Source: JBKBKC01 sp046294265 (GTDB taxonomy: Bacteria > Pseudomonadota > Alphaproteobacteria > Rhodobacterales > Rhodobacteraceae). Taken from it: DNA of 64,000 nucleotides. Shown here piece after piece: positions 42,664-50,096 of this stretch. Below the pieces are notes generated by a model, which ran no database searches, was not told the origin of the DNA, and saw nothing but the letters and a program-made list of their open reading frames with translations. The translations under genes were made by a program, and so were the position numbers. Within the stretch, counting starts at the first letter, position 1; each line of letters starts with the position of its first letter. Location: NCBI GenBank assembly GCA_046294265.1, contig JBKBKC010000003.1, positions 1 to 64,000 of the forward strand, in the 5' to 3' direction.

Positions 42664-43877
42664 GCCGGCACCAGCTGGTCCAGCAGGCGCGGGATCTGCT
42701 GGCGCACCTTGAAGAACCCGGCCGTTGCATGGGGCCAGATCGCCGCGTCCCACTCACGCCGCCATTCGCACAGGGCGACGCCCTGCGCGGCCAGCGCCGG
42801 GGCGGCCTGATCCAGCCAGTCGCGCAGGGGCCCCTGCGTGACATAGCCGGTGGCGATCTGGCGCGCCCCGGCCCCGGCGGCCCATCGCGCCAGCTCGGCC
42901 GCGTCGCCCGCCTGCATCGCCACCGGCGCTACCCCCGCCCGTGCCGCCGCATCGGCCAGCGCCTCGGCCTCGAACCGCAGGACGTGATCGGCGACGGGAA
43001 GGGGCGAGCGCAGATGCCCCGCCGCCAGCGTGGCGGCGGTGCGGATGTCGAACGCCTGCAACCCGAACTCCTCCAACCGGCAATCCTCATCGGTGATCAG
43101 CAGCGCCGTTGGCACATCGGGCCGGGGCGGGGCAAAGGCGCGCAGCGGCATCACGGGCGGCAGCCCCTCGGGCTCGGTCGCCTCCAGCCCCTCGGTCACC
43201 TCGGCCAGGTCGGCGGGGCGCGGTGCGAACCGCCCACCCGTGAAGGTGGTGATGTTTGAGGCCAGCGCCGGATAGGCCTTGCCTCGGGTATGCAGCCCCG
43301 CAACCCAGCGCCAGCCCAGCGTGTTCGACGCCGCATCGCCATCCAGCAGGTTGCGATAAAAGAAATCCGCCCCCAGCCGCCAGGGCAGGCCCAGCGTGAA
43401 GATCCAGATCGAGGCGAACCACATCCGCGCGTGATTGTGCAGATAGCCGGTCTGCACCAGCTCCTCTGCCCAGGCATCGAAACAGTCCAGCCCCGTCTGG
43501 CCCCCTGTTGCACGCTCCACATCGCGGCGCAGGCGGCGGTCGCGGTCAAGGGCGGCCAGATCTGCCTCCAGCCCCCGCATATAGCTGGCCCAGACCTGCG
43601 GGCGGCGTTCCAGCCAGCCCTTGAAGTAACCGCGCCAGACCACTTCATCCACGAACTTGGCCGCCGCGTCGGGACCATGCGCGGCGAGGGCTGCGGCGAC
43701 CAGCTCCTGCTCCGTCACCAGCCGCCTGCGGACAAAGGGCGACAGCATCGACACCGCCGAATGCTTGCCCGCGCCGTGGTCATAATTGCGCCCGTTGGCA
43801 TAGCGGCGGCCGGTGGCGGGTGCAAAGGCCCGCAAGCGGGCCAGCCCCTCGGCGCGCGTGGCCATGACGTTCTGCAT
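42660..43877 (-). CDS. Photolyase/cryptochrome-like flavoprotein with the FAD domain first
   Basis: A 405-residue protein. Residues 1-240 hold the photolyase FAD-binding signature: FVDEVVWRGYFKGWL, YLHNHARMWFASIWIFTLGL and LLDGDAASNTLGWRW. The usual N-terminal antenna (alpha/beta) domain is missing; the first residues already match the helical FAD region. Residues 245-405 instead look alpha/beta-like and end as the antenna domain does (GVALCEWRREWDAAIW, then a PHATAGFFKVRQQ segment). This suggests a permuted order. I chose the ATG at 43877, which has CGGAG upstream; an ATG at 43898 is possible. It heads a six-gene overlapping operon. Confidence 0.82.
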   Translation of the reverse strand: MQNVMATRAEGLARLRAFAPATGRRYANGRNYDHGAGKHSAVSMLSPFVRRRLVTEQELVAAALAAHGPDAAAKFVDEVVWRGYFKGWLERRPQVWASYMRGLEADLAALDRDRRLRRDVERATGGQTGLDCFDAWAEELVQTGYLHNHARMWFASIWIFTLGLPWRLGADFFYRNLLDGDAASNTLGWRWVAGLHTRGKAYPALASNITTFTGGRFAPRPADLAEVTEGLEATEPEGLPPVMPLRAFAPPRPDVPTALLITDEDCRLEEFGLQAFDIRTAATLAAGHLRSPLPVADHVLRFEAEALADAAARAGVAPVAMQAGDAAELARWAAGAGARQIATGYVTQGPLRDWLDQAAPALAAQGVALCEWRREWDAAIWPHATAGFFKVRQQIPRLLDQLVPA

Positions 43878-43929
43878 CGGTGTCGTCTCCGCGTTCATCG
43901 TATCGCGGTAACTGGCCCGCCGGGGCGCC

Positions 43930-43936
43930 GGATCAA
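43930..43936 (-). promoter_or_regulatory. Possible -35 element (TTGATCC) upstream of the photolyase operon
   Basis: On the minus strand TTGATCC lies 53 nt before the photolyase start. TGATCC resembles the -35 core of promoters read by the Rhodobacter singlet-oxygen sigma factor RpoE (ECF11), which is known to control a photolyase gene. The -10 side (TTACCG, 18 nt on) is not a clear match, so the call is weak. Confidence 0.25.
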
Positions 43937-43957
43937 CCCTGTGCGACGGCGAGTCCT

Positions 43958-44878
43958 TCAGCCCGCCGTGCCGGCCCAGCGGCGTGCGATGTAATCCGCC
44001 GTCATCAGGTCCAGATGCGCGCCGCCGCCGTTCTTGGCGATGGTGATCTCGTCATCGGAAAGGCGGGCAAAGCGGGCAGGATCGTCGTAGAAATCGGCAA
44101 TCACATGGCCCTCGGTGATGGCCCCGGAGGCCAGCGGCGCCATCAGCTCGCCGATATGGTGCAGGGTGGTGGCGCGGGCATCGACAAAGACGCGGGCGCG
44201 GGACATGGCGGCATCGTCCACCTCGCGCATCGCGGGCGTATAGGCACCGATCAGGTCGAGGTGCTGGCCGGGCCGCAGCCAGTCGCCCCGAATCAGGGGG
44301 TCGGTCGCCATGGTGGCGGTGCAGATCACATCGGCCGCGCGCACGGCGGTTTCCAGGTCATCGGCCACCGCCATCCCCGGCAGCTTGACCGCCATCGCCT
44401 CGGCACGCGCGCGGCTGCGGTTCCAGATGGTGAAGCGGGCGTCGGGAAAGACCGAGCCGTAGGCCGCCACCATCGAGCGTGCCACCGTGCCGGCCCCCAC
44501 CAGCAAGAAGTTCTGACTGCCCCTGCGCGCAAGGCGGCGGGCGGCCAGCAGGCTGTCGCCCGCCGTTTTCCATTTCGTCACCAGATGGAAATCGACCAGC
44601 GCCGTCAGCTCGCCGGTTTGGTCGTCATAAAGCGTGACCGCGCCGTTGACGCTGGCTTTGCCCAGACCCGCATTGCCCGGAAAGATCGTGGCGCATTTCA
44701 CCAGCTGCCCCAGACCGTCGATCCAGGCCGCCCGGTTCAAGAGCGTGTCGCGCCCGCGGTAGAGCAGGCTGTCCGCAATCTCGGCGCGGGGGAGGCGATG
44801 TCCCGCCTCCAGCGCGTCGCACAGGCCCCCCCAGGTCAGATGCGTCTCGGCCTCGGGTCCGATGATGGCCAGCGTCAC
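43958..44878 (-). CDS. Ornithine cyclodeaminase/mu-crystallin family protein
   Basis: A 306-residue NAD(P)-binding enzyme. It has the Rossmann motif FLLVGAGTVARSMVAAYGS near residue 125, the family region LVKCATIFPGNAGLGKASVNG, FHLVTKWKTAGDSLLAARRL, and GAYTPAMREVDDA. Members include ornithine cyclodeaminase, delta-1-piperideine and pyrroline-2-carboxylate reductases and alanine dehydrogenase; the exact activity is not readable. It starts with GTG overlapping the HAD stop (GTGA), and follows it in one operon. Confidence 0.87.
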   Translation of the reverse strand: MTLAIIGPEAETHLTWGGLCDALEAGHRLPRAEIADSLLYRGRDTLLNRAAWIDGLGQLVKCATIFPGNAGLGKASVNGAVTLYDDQTGELTALVDFHLVTKWKTAGDSLLAARRLARRGSQNFLLVGAGTVARSMVAAYGSVFPDARFTIWNRSRARAEAMAVKLPGMAVADDLETAVRAADVICTATMATDPLIRGDWLRPGQHLDLIGAYTPAMREVDDAAMSRARVFVDARATTLHHIGELMAPLASGAITEGHVIADFYDDPARFARLSDDEITIAKNGGGAHLDLMTADYIARRWAGTAG

Positions 44879-45513
44879 GCCGCCTGCTCCGGCGTCAGCA
44901 GCCCCGCCTGCACCAGCCGGTCGGCCCAACCCTGCGGCCCCTCGAAGATGTGCCCCTGCCATCCGCGCGCCGTGGCCGTGCGGATGTTCTCGGGCCGGTC
45001 ATCGACGAACAGCAGGCGTTCGGGCGGGATGGCGCAATGCTCCTCGACCATCGCATAGATCGCGGGATCGGGCTTGATGACGCCCATGCGGCCCGAGACA
45101 TAGGCATGATCGAACTCATCCAGGAAATCATATTGCGTCTGGGCATAGGAGAAACTGTCGTCACCGAAATTGGTCAGCGCAAAGACCGGCACGCCCGCCG
45201 CCCGCAAGGCCCGCATCAGGCGGATGGAATGCTCGATCCGGGGCGAGGCAAGCTCGATCCAGCGGTCGTGCCAGTGGCGGATCTCGGTCGCCCAGCGCGG
45301 ATGCGCCTCGGCGGTGGCATGGATCGTCTCGCGGAACTTGGCGCCCGCGTCCACCGCCAGGTTCATCGCGTGCAGATCGACCTCGGCGAACAGGCGCGCG
45401 CGGGCCTCCGGGCCGATGGTGCGGTCATAGAACCGCTCGGGGTTCCATTCGATCAGCACATTGCCGATGTCGAAAATCACGGCGTCGGGGATCATGGCGT
45501 CGGCTCGGGTCAT
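44875..45513 (-). CDS. HAD-superfamily hydrolase
   Basis: A 212-residue phosphatase-like protein. HAD motif I is IFDIGNVLIEWNP (the second aspartate of DxD is replaced by G-N as in many YihX-like proteins), motif II ALTNFG, motif III K in MGVIKPDPAIY, and motif IV FVDDRPENI. The cap is helical, as in subfamily I. The ATG at 45513 follows GAGG; a second ATG lies six codons on. Substrate unknown; resembles alpha-D-glucose-1-phosphate phosphatase YihX and haloacid dehalogenase relatives. Confidence 0.87.
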   Translation of the reverse strand: MTRADAMIPDAVIFDIGNVLIEWNPERFYDRTIGPEARARLFAEVDLHAMNLAVDAGAKFRETIHATAEAHPRWATEIRHWHDRWIELASPRIEHSIRLMRALRAAGVPVFALTNFGDDSFSYAQTQYDFLDEFDHAYVSGRMGVIKPDPAIYAMVEEHCAIPPERLLFVDDRPENIRTATARGWQGHIFEGPQGWADRLVQAGLLTPEQAA

Positions 45514-45542
45514 GGGGGCCTCATCTGCGGGACGGCGCGACC

Positions 45543-46508
45543 CTAGCGGGGCGGCGCGCGCTTGGCGAGGGGGGAGGCGGCGCGCGTCTCGCGCCAGAAC
45601 ACATATAGCCCCGCACCGCAGATCAGCGTGATACCCGCCCAGGCCGTGCCGTCGGGCCATTCGCCGAACACCAGAAGGCCCCAGCCGATGGAGAGCGGGA
45701 TCGCCGCGTATTCAAAGGGCGCGGCCAGCCCCGCCTCGCACAGCCGATAGGCCTGCGCGATCAGGAGGCCGCCGATGGCCGAGCCGATGCCGGTGGCCAG
45801 GAACACCGGCCAGTCGGCCATGGCAGGCCAGACCCAGGCGCGGAACAGGAACGCGAGCGACGGGTCCGCGCTGCCCGCCATCCCGCCATGGCCAAAGGCG
45901 AGGCCCATGGCCCCAGAGGCCAGGATGAAGCAGAGCTGGACATAGAAGGTCATCGCCACGGCACTCTCGGTGCCCTTCATCAGCCGCGTCATCATGTGCA
46001 TCAGCGCATAGGCCAGCGCCGAGACCACGGGCAGGACCACCGCCCACTGGAACGTCCCCCCGGGCCGCAGCATCACGACGACCCCCAGCAACCCCACCGC
46101 CACCGCCGCCCACCGGCGCGGCCCCACCTTTTCGCCCAGGATCGGCACCGACAGCGCGGTGATCATCAGCGGGGCGACAAAGAAGATCGCGACGGTATCG
46201 GCCAGCGGAAGGGCGGCGAGGCCGAGGAAATAGCACAGGTTCGAGAACACCACGAACCCGCCCCGCGCCAGGTGCCGCCCCAGATGCCGGGTGCGCAAGG
46301 CGCGGGGGCCGCCATGAAACGGCAGCACGAAGGCCAGCACGAACGCCATGCCCACCAGCGACCGGATCATCACCACCTGATGCAGCGCATAGTCGCCCGA
46401 CAGGAACTTGATCGCCGTGTCGTTGACCGAAAAGGCGACCGAGGCGCCGATGGCACAGAGGATGCCGATGCGGGTCTGGCGGGAAAGGTCGAGCGCGGAG
46501 GTGGTCAT
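45543..46508 (-). CDS. DMT-superfamily (EamA) transporter
   Basis: A 321-residue inner-membrane protein with ten helices made of two EamA repeats. The first starts GILCAIGASVAFSVNDTAIKF, and the second near residue 155. It has the typical AALPLADTVAIFFVAPLMITALS at the end of repeat one. Such proteins export amino acids or other metabolites. The ATG at 46508 gives the expected N-terminus. It lies 29 bp upstream of the HAD gene on the same strand. Confidence 0.88.
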   Translation of the reverse strand: MTTSALDLSRQTRIGILCAIGASVAFSVNDTAIKFLSGDYALHQVVMIRSLVGMAFVLAFVLPFHGGPRALRTRHLGRHLARGGFVVFSNLCYFLGLAALPLADTVAIFFVAPLMITALSVPILGEKVGPRRWAAVAVGLLGVVVMLRPGGTFQWAVVLPVVSALAYALMHMMTRLMKGTESAVAMTFYVQLCFILASGAMGLAFGHGGMAGSADPSLAFLFRAWVWPAMADWPVFLATGIGSAIGGLLIAQAYRLCEAGLAAPFEYAAIPLSIGWGLLVFGEWPDGTAWAGITLICGAGLYVFWRETRAASPLAKRAPPR

Positions 46509-46570
46509 GGGGGCAGATGAGACGCTGCGCGTGGTGCTGTCTGTTCCGCCTGCGACATGCGTGGCACAGC

Positions 46571-46622
46571 GGGGGGCTTCGCGCCCCCCGCGCCCCCCGC
46601 GGGATATTTCAGCCAAGATGAA
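46571..46622. terminator. Hairpin and 3'-UTR motif downstream of yaiI
   Basis: On the minus strand CATCTTGGCTGAAATATCC begins 12-13 nt after the yaiI stop and is followed by GC-rich sequence and a stem GGGGGGC/GCCCCCC (46571-46577 with 46583-46589, TTCGC loop). This is the same order (motif, then hairpin) and nearly the same spacing as after pbpC. Confidence 0.6.
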
Positions 46623-46633
46623 AGAGGCAGGGG

Positions 46634-47092
46634 TCAGGTCGTGCGGGCGGCGCGGATCATGCGATCCAGCGTGTCGAGAAAGCGCGAGCGGTCGGCCTTG
46701 GAGAAGGGTCGCCCGCCCCCCTGGCGAAACGGGTCGGCGGCGCGCAGGTCGGCCATCAGGTCTCGCGTGGCCAGCACCTGGCCGATGTTGCGCGCGTCCA
46801 GCACCTCGCCCGAGTGGTTGACCACCCGCGCGCCCGCCGCCACGCATTTCGCGGCCAGCGGGATATCGCCGGTGACGACCACATCGCCCGGCCCCGCGTG
46901 GTCGGCGATCCACTTGTCGGCCTCGTCGGGGCCGTCGGCGACAAAGACGCTTTCGACCAGCGGATGCGCGCGGGGCCGGATGCCGCCGTTGGAGACCAGG
47001 ATCATCCGCACCCCCAGCCGCACCGCCACCCGCTCTGCCTCGTCCTTCACCGGGCAGGCGTCGGCGTCGATGAAAAGGCGCGTGTCAGGCAT
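46634..47092 (-). CDS. yaiI: YaiI/YqxD family protein (DUF188)
   Basis: A 152-residue protein. The N-terminal LFIDADACPVKDEAERVA, GGIRPRAHPLVESVFVADG, DVVVTGDIPLAAKCVAAGA and GGRPFSKADRSRFL motifs are diagnostic of the UPF0178/DUF188 family, which has a PIN-like fold and no proven function. Length is normal. It overlaps the S-formylglutathione hydrolase stop by 8 bp and is last in the AEC-fghA-yaiI operon. Confidence 0.93.
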   Translation of the reverse strand: MPDTRLFIDADACPVKDEAERVAVRLGVRMILVSNGGIRPRAHPLVESVFVADGPDEADKWIADHAGPGDVVVTGDIPLAAKCVAAGARVVNHSGEVLDARNIGQVLATRDLMADLRAADPFRQGGGRPFSKADRSRFLDTLDRMIRAARTT

Positions 47093-47915
47093 AAAGCGCC
47101 TCGGCGTGGAACCCCAGGTGATCCTCGACAAAGCTGGCCACGAAAAAATAGCTGTGGTCATAGCCGCGCTGCATGCGGAAGGTGCCCTGCTGGCGGCGGG
47201 CGGCCATGGCCTCGGCCAGGGCCTCGGGGCGCAACAGGTCGATGAACTGGTCTGTCGTGCCCTGGTCGATCAGCACCGGGCCGTCAAAGCCGCGTTTGCG
47301 CATCAGGAGCGTGGCGTCATGGGGCGCCCATTTGGCCTCATCCGGTCCCAGATAGGCCGCGAACTGCTTGCGCCCCCAGTCCGACGCGGTGGGATGCGCG
47401 ATCGGCGCGAAGGCCGAGACGGAACGGAACCGGCCGGGCATCGACATCGCGATGGTCAGCGCGCCGTGTCCGCCCATGGAATGGCCGGTGATGCCCTGCC
47501 GGGCCTGATCCACCGGGAAGGCCGAAAAGATGGCATTGGGCAACTCGTCCGTCACATAGTCCCACATGCGGAACTGCGCGGCCCAGGGGGCCTCGGTCGC
47601 GTTCAGGTAGAAGCCCGCGCCCTGCCCCAGGTCATGGGCCGGATCGTCGGCCACGCCCGGCCCGCGCGGCGAGGTGTCGGGAAACACCAGCGCCACGCCC
47701 AGCTCTGCCGCATGGGCCTGCGCGCCGGCCTTCACCATCGCATTCTCATGTGTGCAGGTCAGCCCCGACAGGAACCACAAGACCGGCACCGCGCCATCCT
47801 CGGCCGCCTCGGGCAGATAAAGGCCAAAGGTCATCTCGCAGCCCGTGGCCTGCGATGCATGGGAATAGACGCCCTGCACGCCGCCGAAGGCGCGGTTTTC
47901 GCTGATGGTTTTCAT
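47085..47915 (-). CDS. fghA: S-formylglutathione hydrolase
   Basis: A 276-residue serine esterase that releases formate and glutathione from S-formylglutathione in formaldehyde detoxification. It has the nucleophile motif GHSMGGHGAL (about residue 147), the oxyanion region LSGLTCTHENAM, PDTSPRG, and the catalytic His in GYDHSYFF near the C-terminus. AGGAGG precedes the ATG. The usual partner, glutathione-dependent formaldehyde dehydrogenase, is not adjacent. It overlaps the AEC gene stop by ATGA. Confidence 0.94.
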   Translation of the reverse strand: MKTISENRAFGGVQGVYSHASQATGCEMTFGLYLPEAAEDGAVPVLWFLSGLTCTHENAMVKAGAQAHAAELGVALVFPDTSPRGPGVADDPAHDLGQGAGFYLNATEAPWAAQFRMWDYVTDELPNAIFSAFPVDQARQGITGHSMGGHGALTIAMSMPGRFRSVSAFAPIAHPTASDWGRKQFAAYLGPDEAKWAPHDATLLMRKRGFDGPVLIDQGTTDQFIDLLRPEALAEAMAARRQQGTFRMQRGYDHSYFFVASFVEDHLGFHAEALYA

Positions 47916-48847
47916 GGTGTTCCTCCTGTGACCCAGGCGATGACGGCGGATACGGTCAGGATCGAGACCGCGGTGGAGATGAGGATCGAGGCCGACACCC
48001 GCTGCGGGGCCACCCCGTAATGCTGCGCCAGGATATAGACGTTGCCGGCCACCGGCAGGGCGGCGGCGGCCACCATCACGCCCGCGCGCCCCGGATCGAC
48101 CTTGAACAGCACGAGGGCCGCAAAGGCAACCGCCGCGGGGTGCAGCACCAGCTTGCAGAACGACAGCCAGGCCGCCACCTCCAGCCGCTCGGCCGATTTG
48201 GTGGCGAGCGAGGCGCCGATGGCGAAAAGGGCCCCCGGGGTGGCGGCGGCCCCCAGGATGCCCAGGAATTCGTTGAGCGGCCCGGGCACCGCAAAGCCGG
48301 TGGAGGACCATATCAGCCCCAATCCCATCGACACGATCATCGGGTTCTTCATCAGGCCCGCCCCCAGCACCCGGAAGATGCCCCATGACATGCGCCCCTG
48401 CCGCCCCGCCGTCATGATGATGGTGATGATGGACGAGAACACGATCAGGTCGATGGCCAGCACCAACAGCACCGGCCCCGCCGCCTGCGGGCCCAACAGG
48501 ACCACCAGCATCGGCACGCCCAGAAACCCGGTGTTGCCGATCACCGCCACCTGCGCCTCGATCGCGGCCTCTTCCGTGCTGATCCCGCGCCAGAAGGCGA
48601 CGCCCATGGCGATGGCATAGACGACCCCGCAGCCCCAGAGATAGGCCATGACGAACCGGCCGTCCCAGATATCGGCCAGGCTCAGGTTCGCGGCAAAGCG
48701 GAACAGCATGGCCGACAGCGCGAAATAGAACACGAACTTGGTCAGATAGGCCGTGGCCTCGGGGGTGAAGAACCGCGCCCGGCCGGCCCAGTATCCCAGC
48801 CCGATCAGCGCGAAAAAGGGCAGGGTCTTGAGCAGGATGGGCAGCAT
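47912..48847 (-). CDS. AEC-family transporter
   Basis: A 311-residue membrane protein with ten helices of the auxin efflux carrier/malonate permease family (Mem_trans, PF03547). It opens LKTLPFFALIGLGYWAGRA, has VIGNTGFLGVPMLV in the first half and LPVAGNVYILAQHYG in the second. Family members move small organic acids. It heads the operon AEC-fghA-yaiI and is divergent from mobA, 132 bp away. Confidence 0.88.
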   Translation of the reverse strand: MLPILLKTLPFFALIGLGYWAGRARFFTPEATAYLTKFVFYFALSAMLFRFAANLSLADIWDGRFVMAYLWGCGVVYAIAMGVAFWRGISTEEAAIEAQVAVIGNTGFLGVPMLVVLLGPQAAGPVLLVLAIDLIVFSSIITIIMTAGRQGRMSWGIFRVLGAGLMKNPMIVSMGLGLIWSSTGFAVPGPLNEFLGILGAAATPGALFAIGASLATKSAERLEVAAWLSFCKLVLHPAAVAFAALVLFKVDPGRAGVMVAAAALPVAGNVYILAQHYGVAPQRVSASILISTAVSILTVSAVIAWVTGGTP

Positions 48848-48979
48848 GGGGGCCTGTGGCGCGGTGGGACGGGCAAGGGTTTCACGCGGCGGGGCCGAGC
48901 GCAACCCGTTCGGGCGCGTGCGGGCTGGCGGGGGGTGGCCGCGCGCGCTAGCATCGCGCAAAACGATGGGGGGGCTGCG

Positions 48980-49594
48980 GTGACAGGGCAGATGCTGCCG
49001 GGGGTGATCCTGGCGGGCGGGCGGGCGACGCGGATGGGCGGCGGCGACAAGGGCTTGCGGCAGGTGGCGGGCCGCGCGCTGATGGATCATGTGATCGGCC
49101 GGCTGGCCCCCCAATGCGCTCCGCTGGCAATCAACGCGAACGGCGATCCGGCGCGGCTGGCGGGGTTCGGCCTGCCGGTGCTGGCCGACAGCCTGCCCGA
49201 CCATCCGGGGCCCCTCGCGGGCGTGCTGGCGGGGCTGGACTGGGCGGCGGGCCTCGGTGCGCCCGCCATCGTGACCGTGGCCGCCGACACGCCGTTCTTT
49301 CCCCCCGATCTGGCGGTGCGGCTGGTGGCGCAGGCGGGGCCGCAGGGCCTTTGCCTTGCCGCCAGCCCCGATGACACGGGCCGGGTGCAGCGGCATCCGA
49401 CCTTTGGCCTCTGGCCCGTGGCGCTGCGCGACGACCTGCGCGCGGCGCTGACGGGCGGCCTGCGCAAGATCGTGATCTGGACCGAGGGGCATGGCGCGGG
49501 GCAGGCGCTGTTCCCATCTGCCCCGTTCGACCCGTTCTTCAACGTCAACACGCCCGAGGATCTGGCGCGGGCCGAGGCCTTGGCGCGGGCATGA
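48980..49594 (+). CDS. mobA: Molybdenum cofactor guanylyltransferase
   Basis: A 204-residue nucleotidyltransferase that attaches GMP to molybdopterin. The N-terminal GVILAGGRATRMGGGDKGL is the GTP-binding signature. It also has LADSLPDHPGPLAGVLAGLDW, VAADTPFFP and HPTFGLWPVALRDDL, all of MobA. I chose the GTG at 48980 (G-rich Shine-Dalgarno upstream); an ATG at 48992 is the alternative. It is first of a mobA-mobB-moeA operon. Confidence 0.93.
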   Translation: MTGQMLPGVILAGGRATRMGGGDKGLRQVAGRALMDHVIGRLAPQCAPLAINANGDPARLAGFGLPVLADSLPDHPGPLAGVLAGLDWAAGLGAPAIVTVAADTPFFPPDLAVRLVAQAGPQGLCLAASPDDTGRVQRHPTFGLWPVALRDDLRAALTGGLRKIVIWTEGHGAGQALFPSAPFDPFFNVNTPEDLARAEALARA

Positions 49595-49604
49595 GGGTGC
49601 TGGC

Positions 49605-50096
49605 ATGAGGGTTTACGGCATCACCGGCTGGAAGAATTCCGGCAAGACCACGCTGACAGAACGGCTGGTGGCCGAGATGGTGGGCCGCGGTCTTACCGTA
49701 TCGACCGTCAAGCACTCGCATCATTCGACCGAGATCGACCATCCCGGCCGCGACAGCCACCGCCATCGCATCGCCGGGGCGGCGCAGGTGATCGTGTCCT
49801 CGCCCGTCCGCTGGGCGCTGATGACCGAATTGCGGGGGGAGGCGGAGCCGCCATTGGCCGACCTTCTGGCGCGGCTCTCGCCCGTCGATCTGGTGCTGGT
49901 GGAGGGCTACAAGGCCGCCCCGCATCCGAAGGTCGAGGCGCACCGGCTGGAAACCGGGCGCCCCCTCTTGGCCCCGGACAACCCCACGGTGCGCGCGGTC
50001 GCCTCCAACGCCGCGCCTGACGTGGCGGTGCCCCTGTTCCATCTGGACGATGTGGCGGGCATCGCCGCCTTCATCCTGCGCGAGGTCGGGCTGTGA
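49605..50096 (+). CDS. mobB: Molybdopterin-guanine dinucleotide biosynthesis adaptor protein
   Basis: A 163-residue P-loop GTPase. Walker A is GWKNSGKTTL near the N-terminus, followed by STVKHSHH and DLVLVEGYKAAPHPKVE, the hallmark of MobB. It supports MobA in loading the cofactor. It starts 11 bp after mobA and overlaps the DUF429-MoeA gene by GTGA. The junction repeats GGCATGAGGGT twice (around 49589 and 49603), creating a five-codon mini-frame between the genes. Confidence 0.93.
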   Translation: MRVYGITGWKNSGKTTLTERLVAEMVGRGLTVSTVKHSHHSTEIDHPGRDSHRHRIAGAAQVIVSSPVRWALMTELRGEAEPPLADLLARLSPVDLVLVEGYKAAPHPKVEAHRLETGRPLLAPDNPTVRAVASNAAPDVAVPLFHLDDVAGIAAFILREVGL

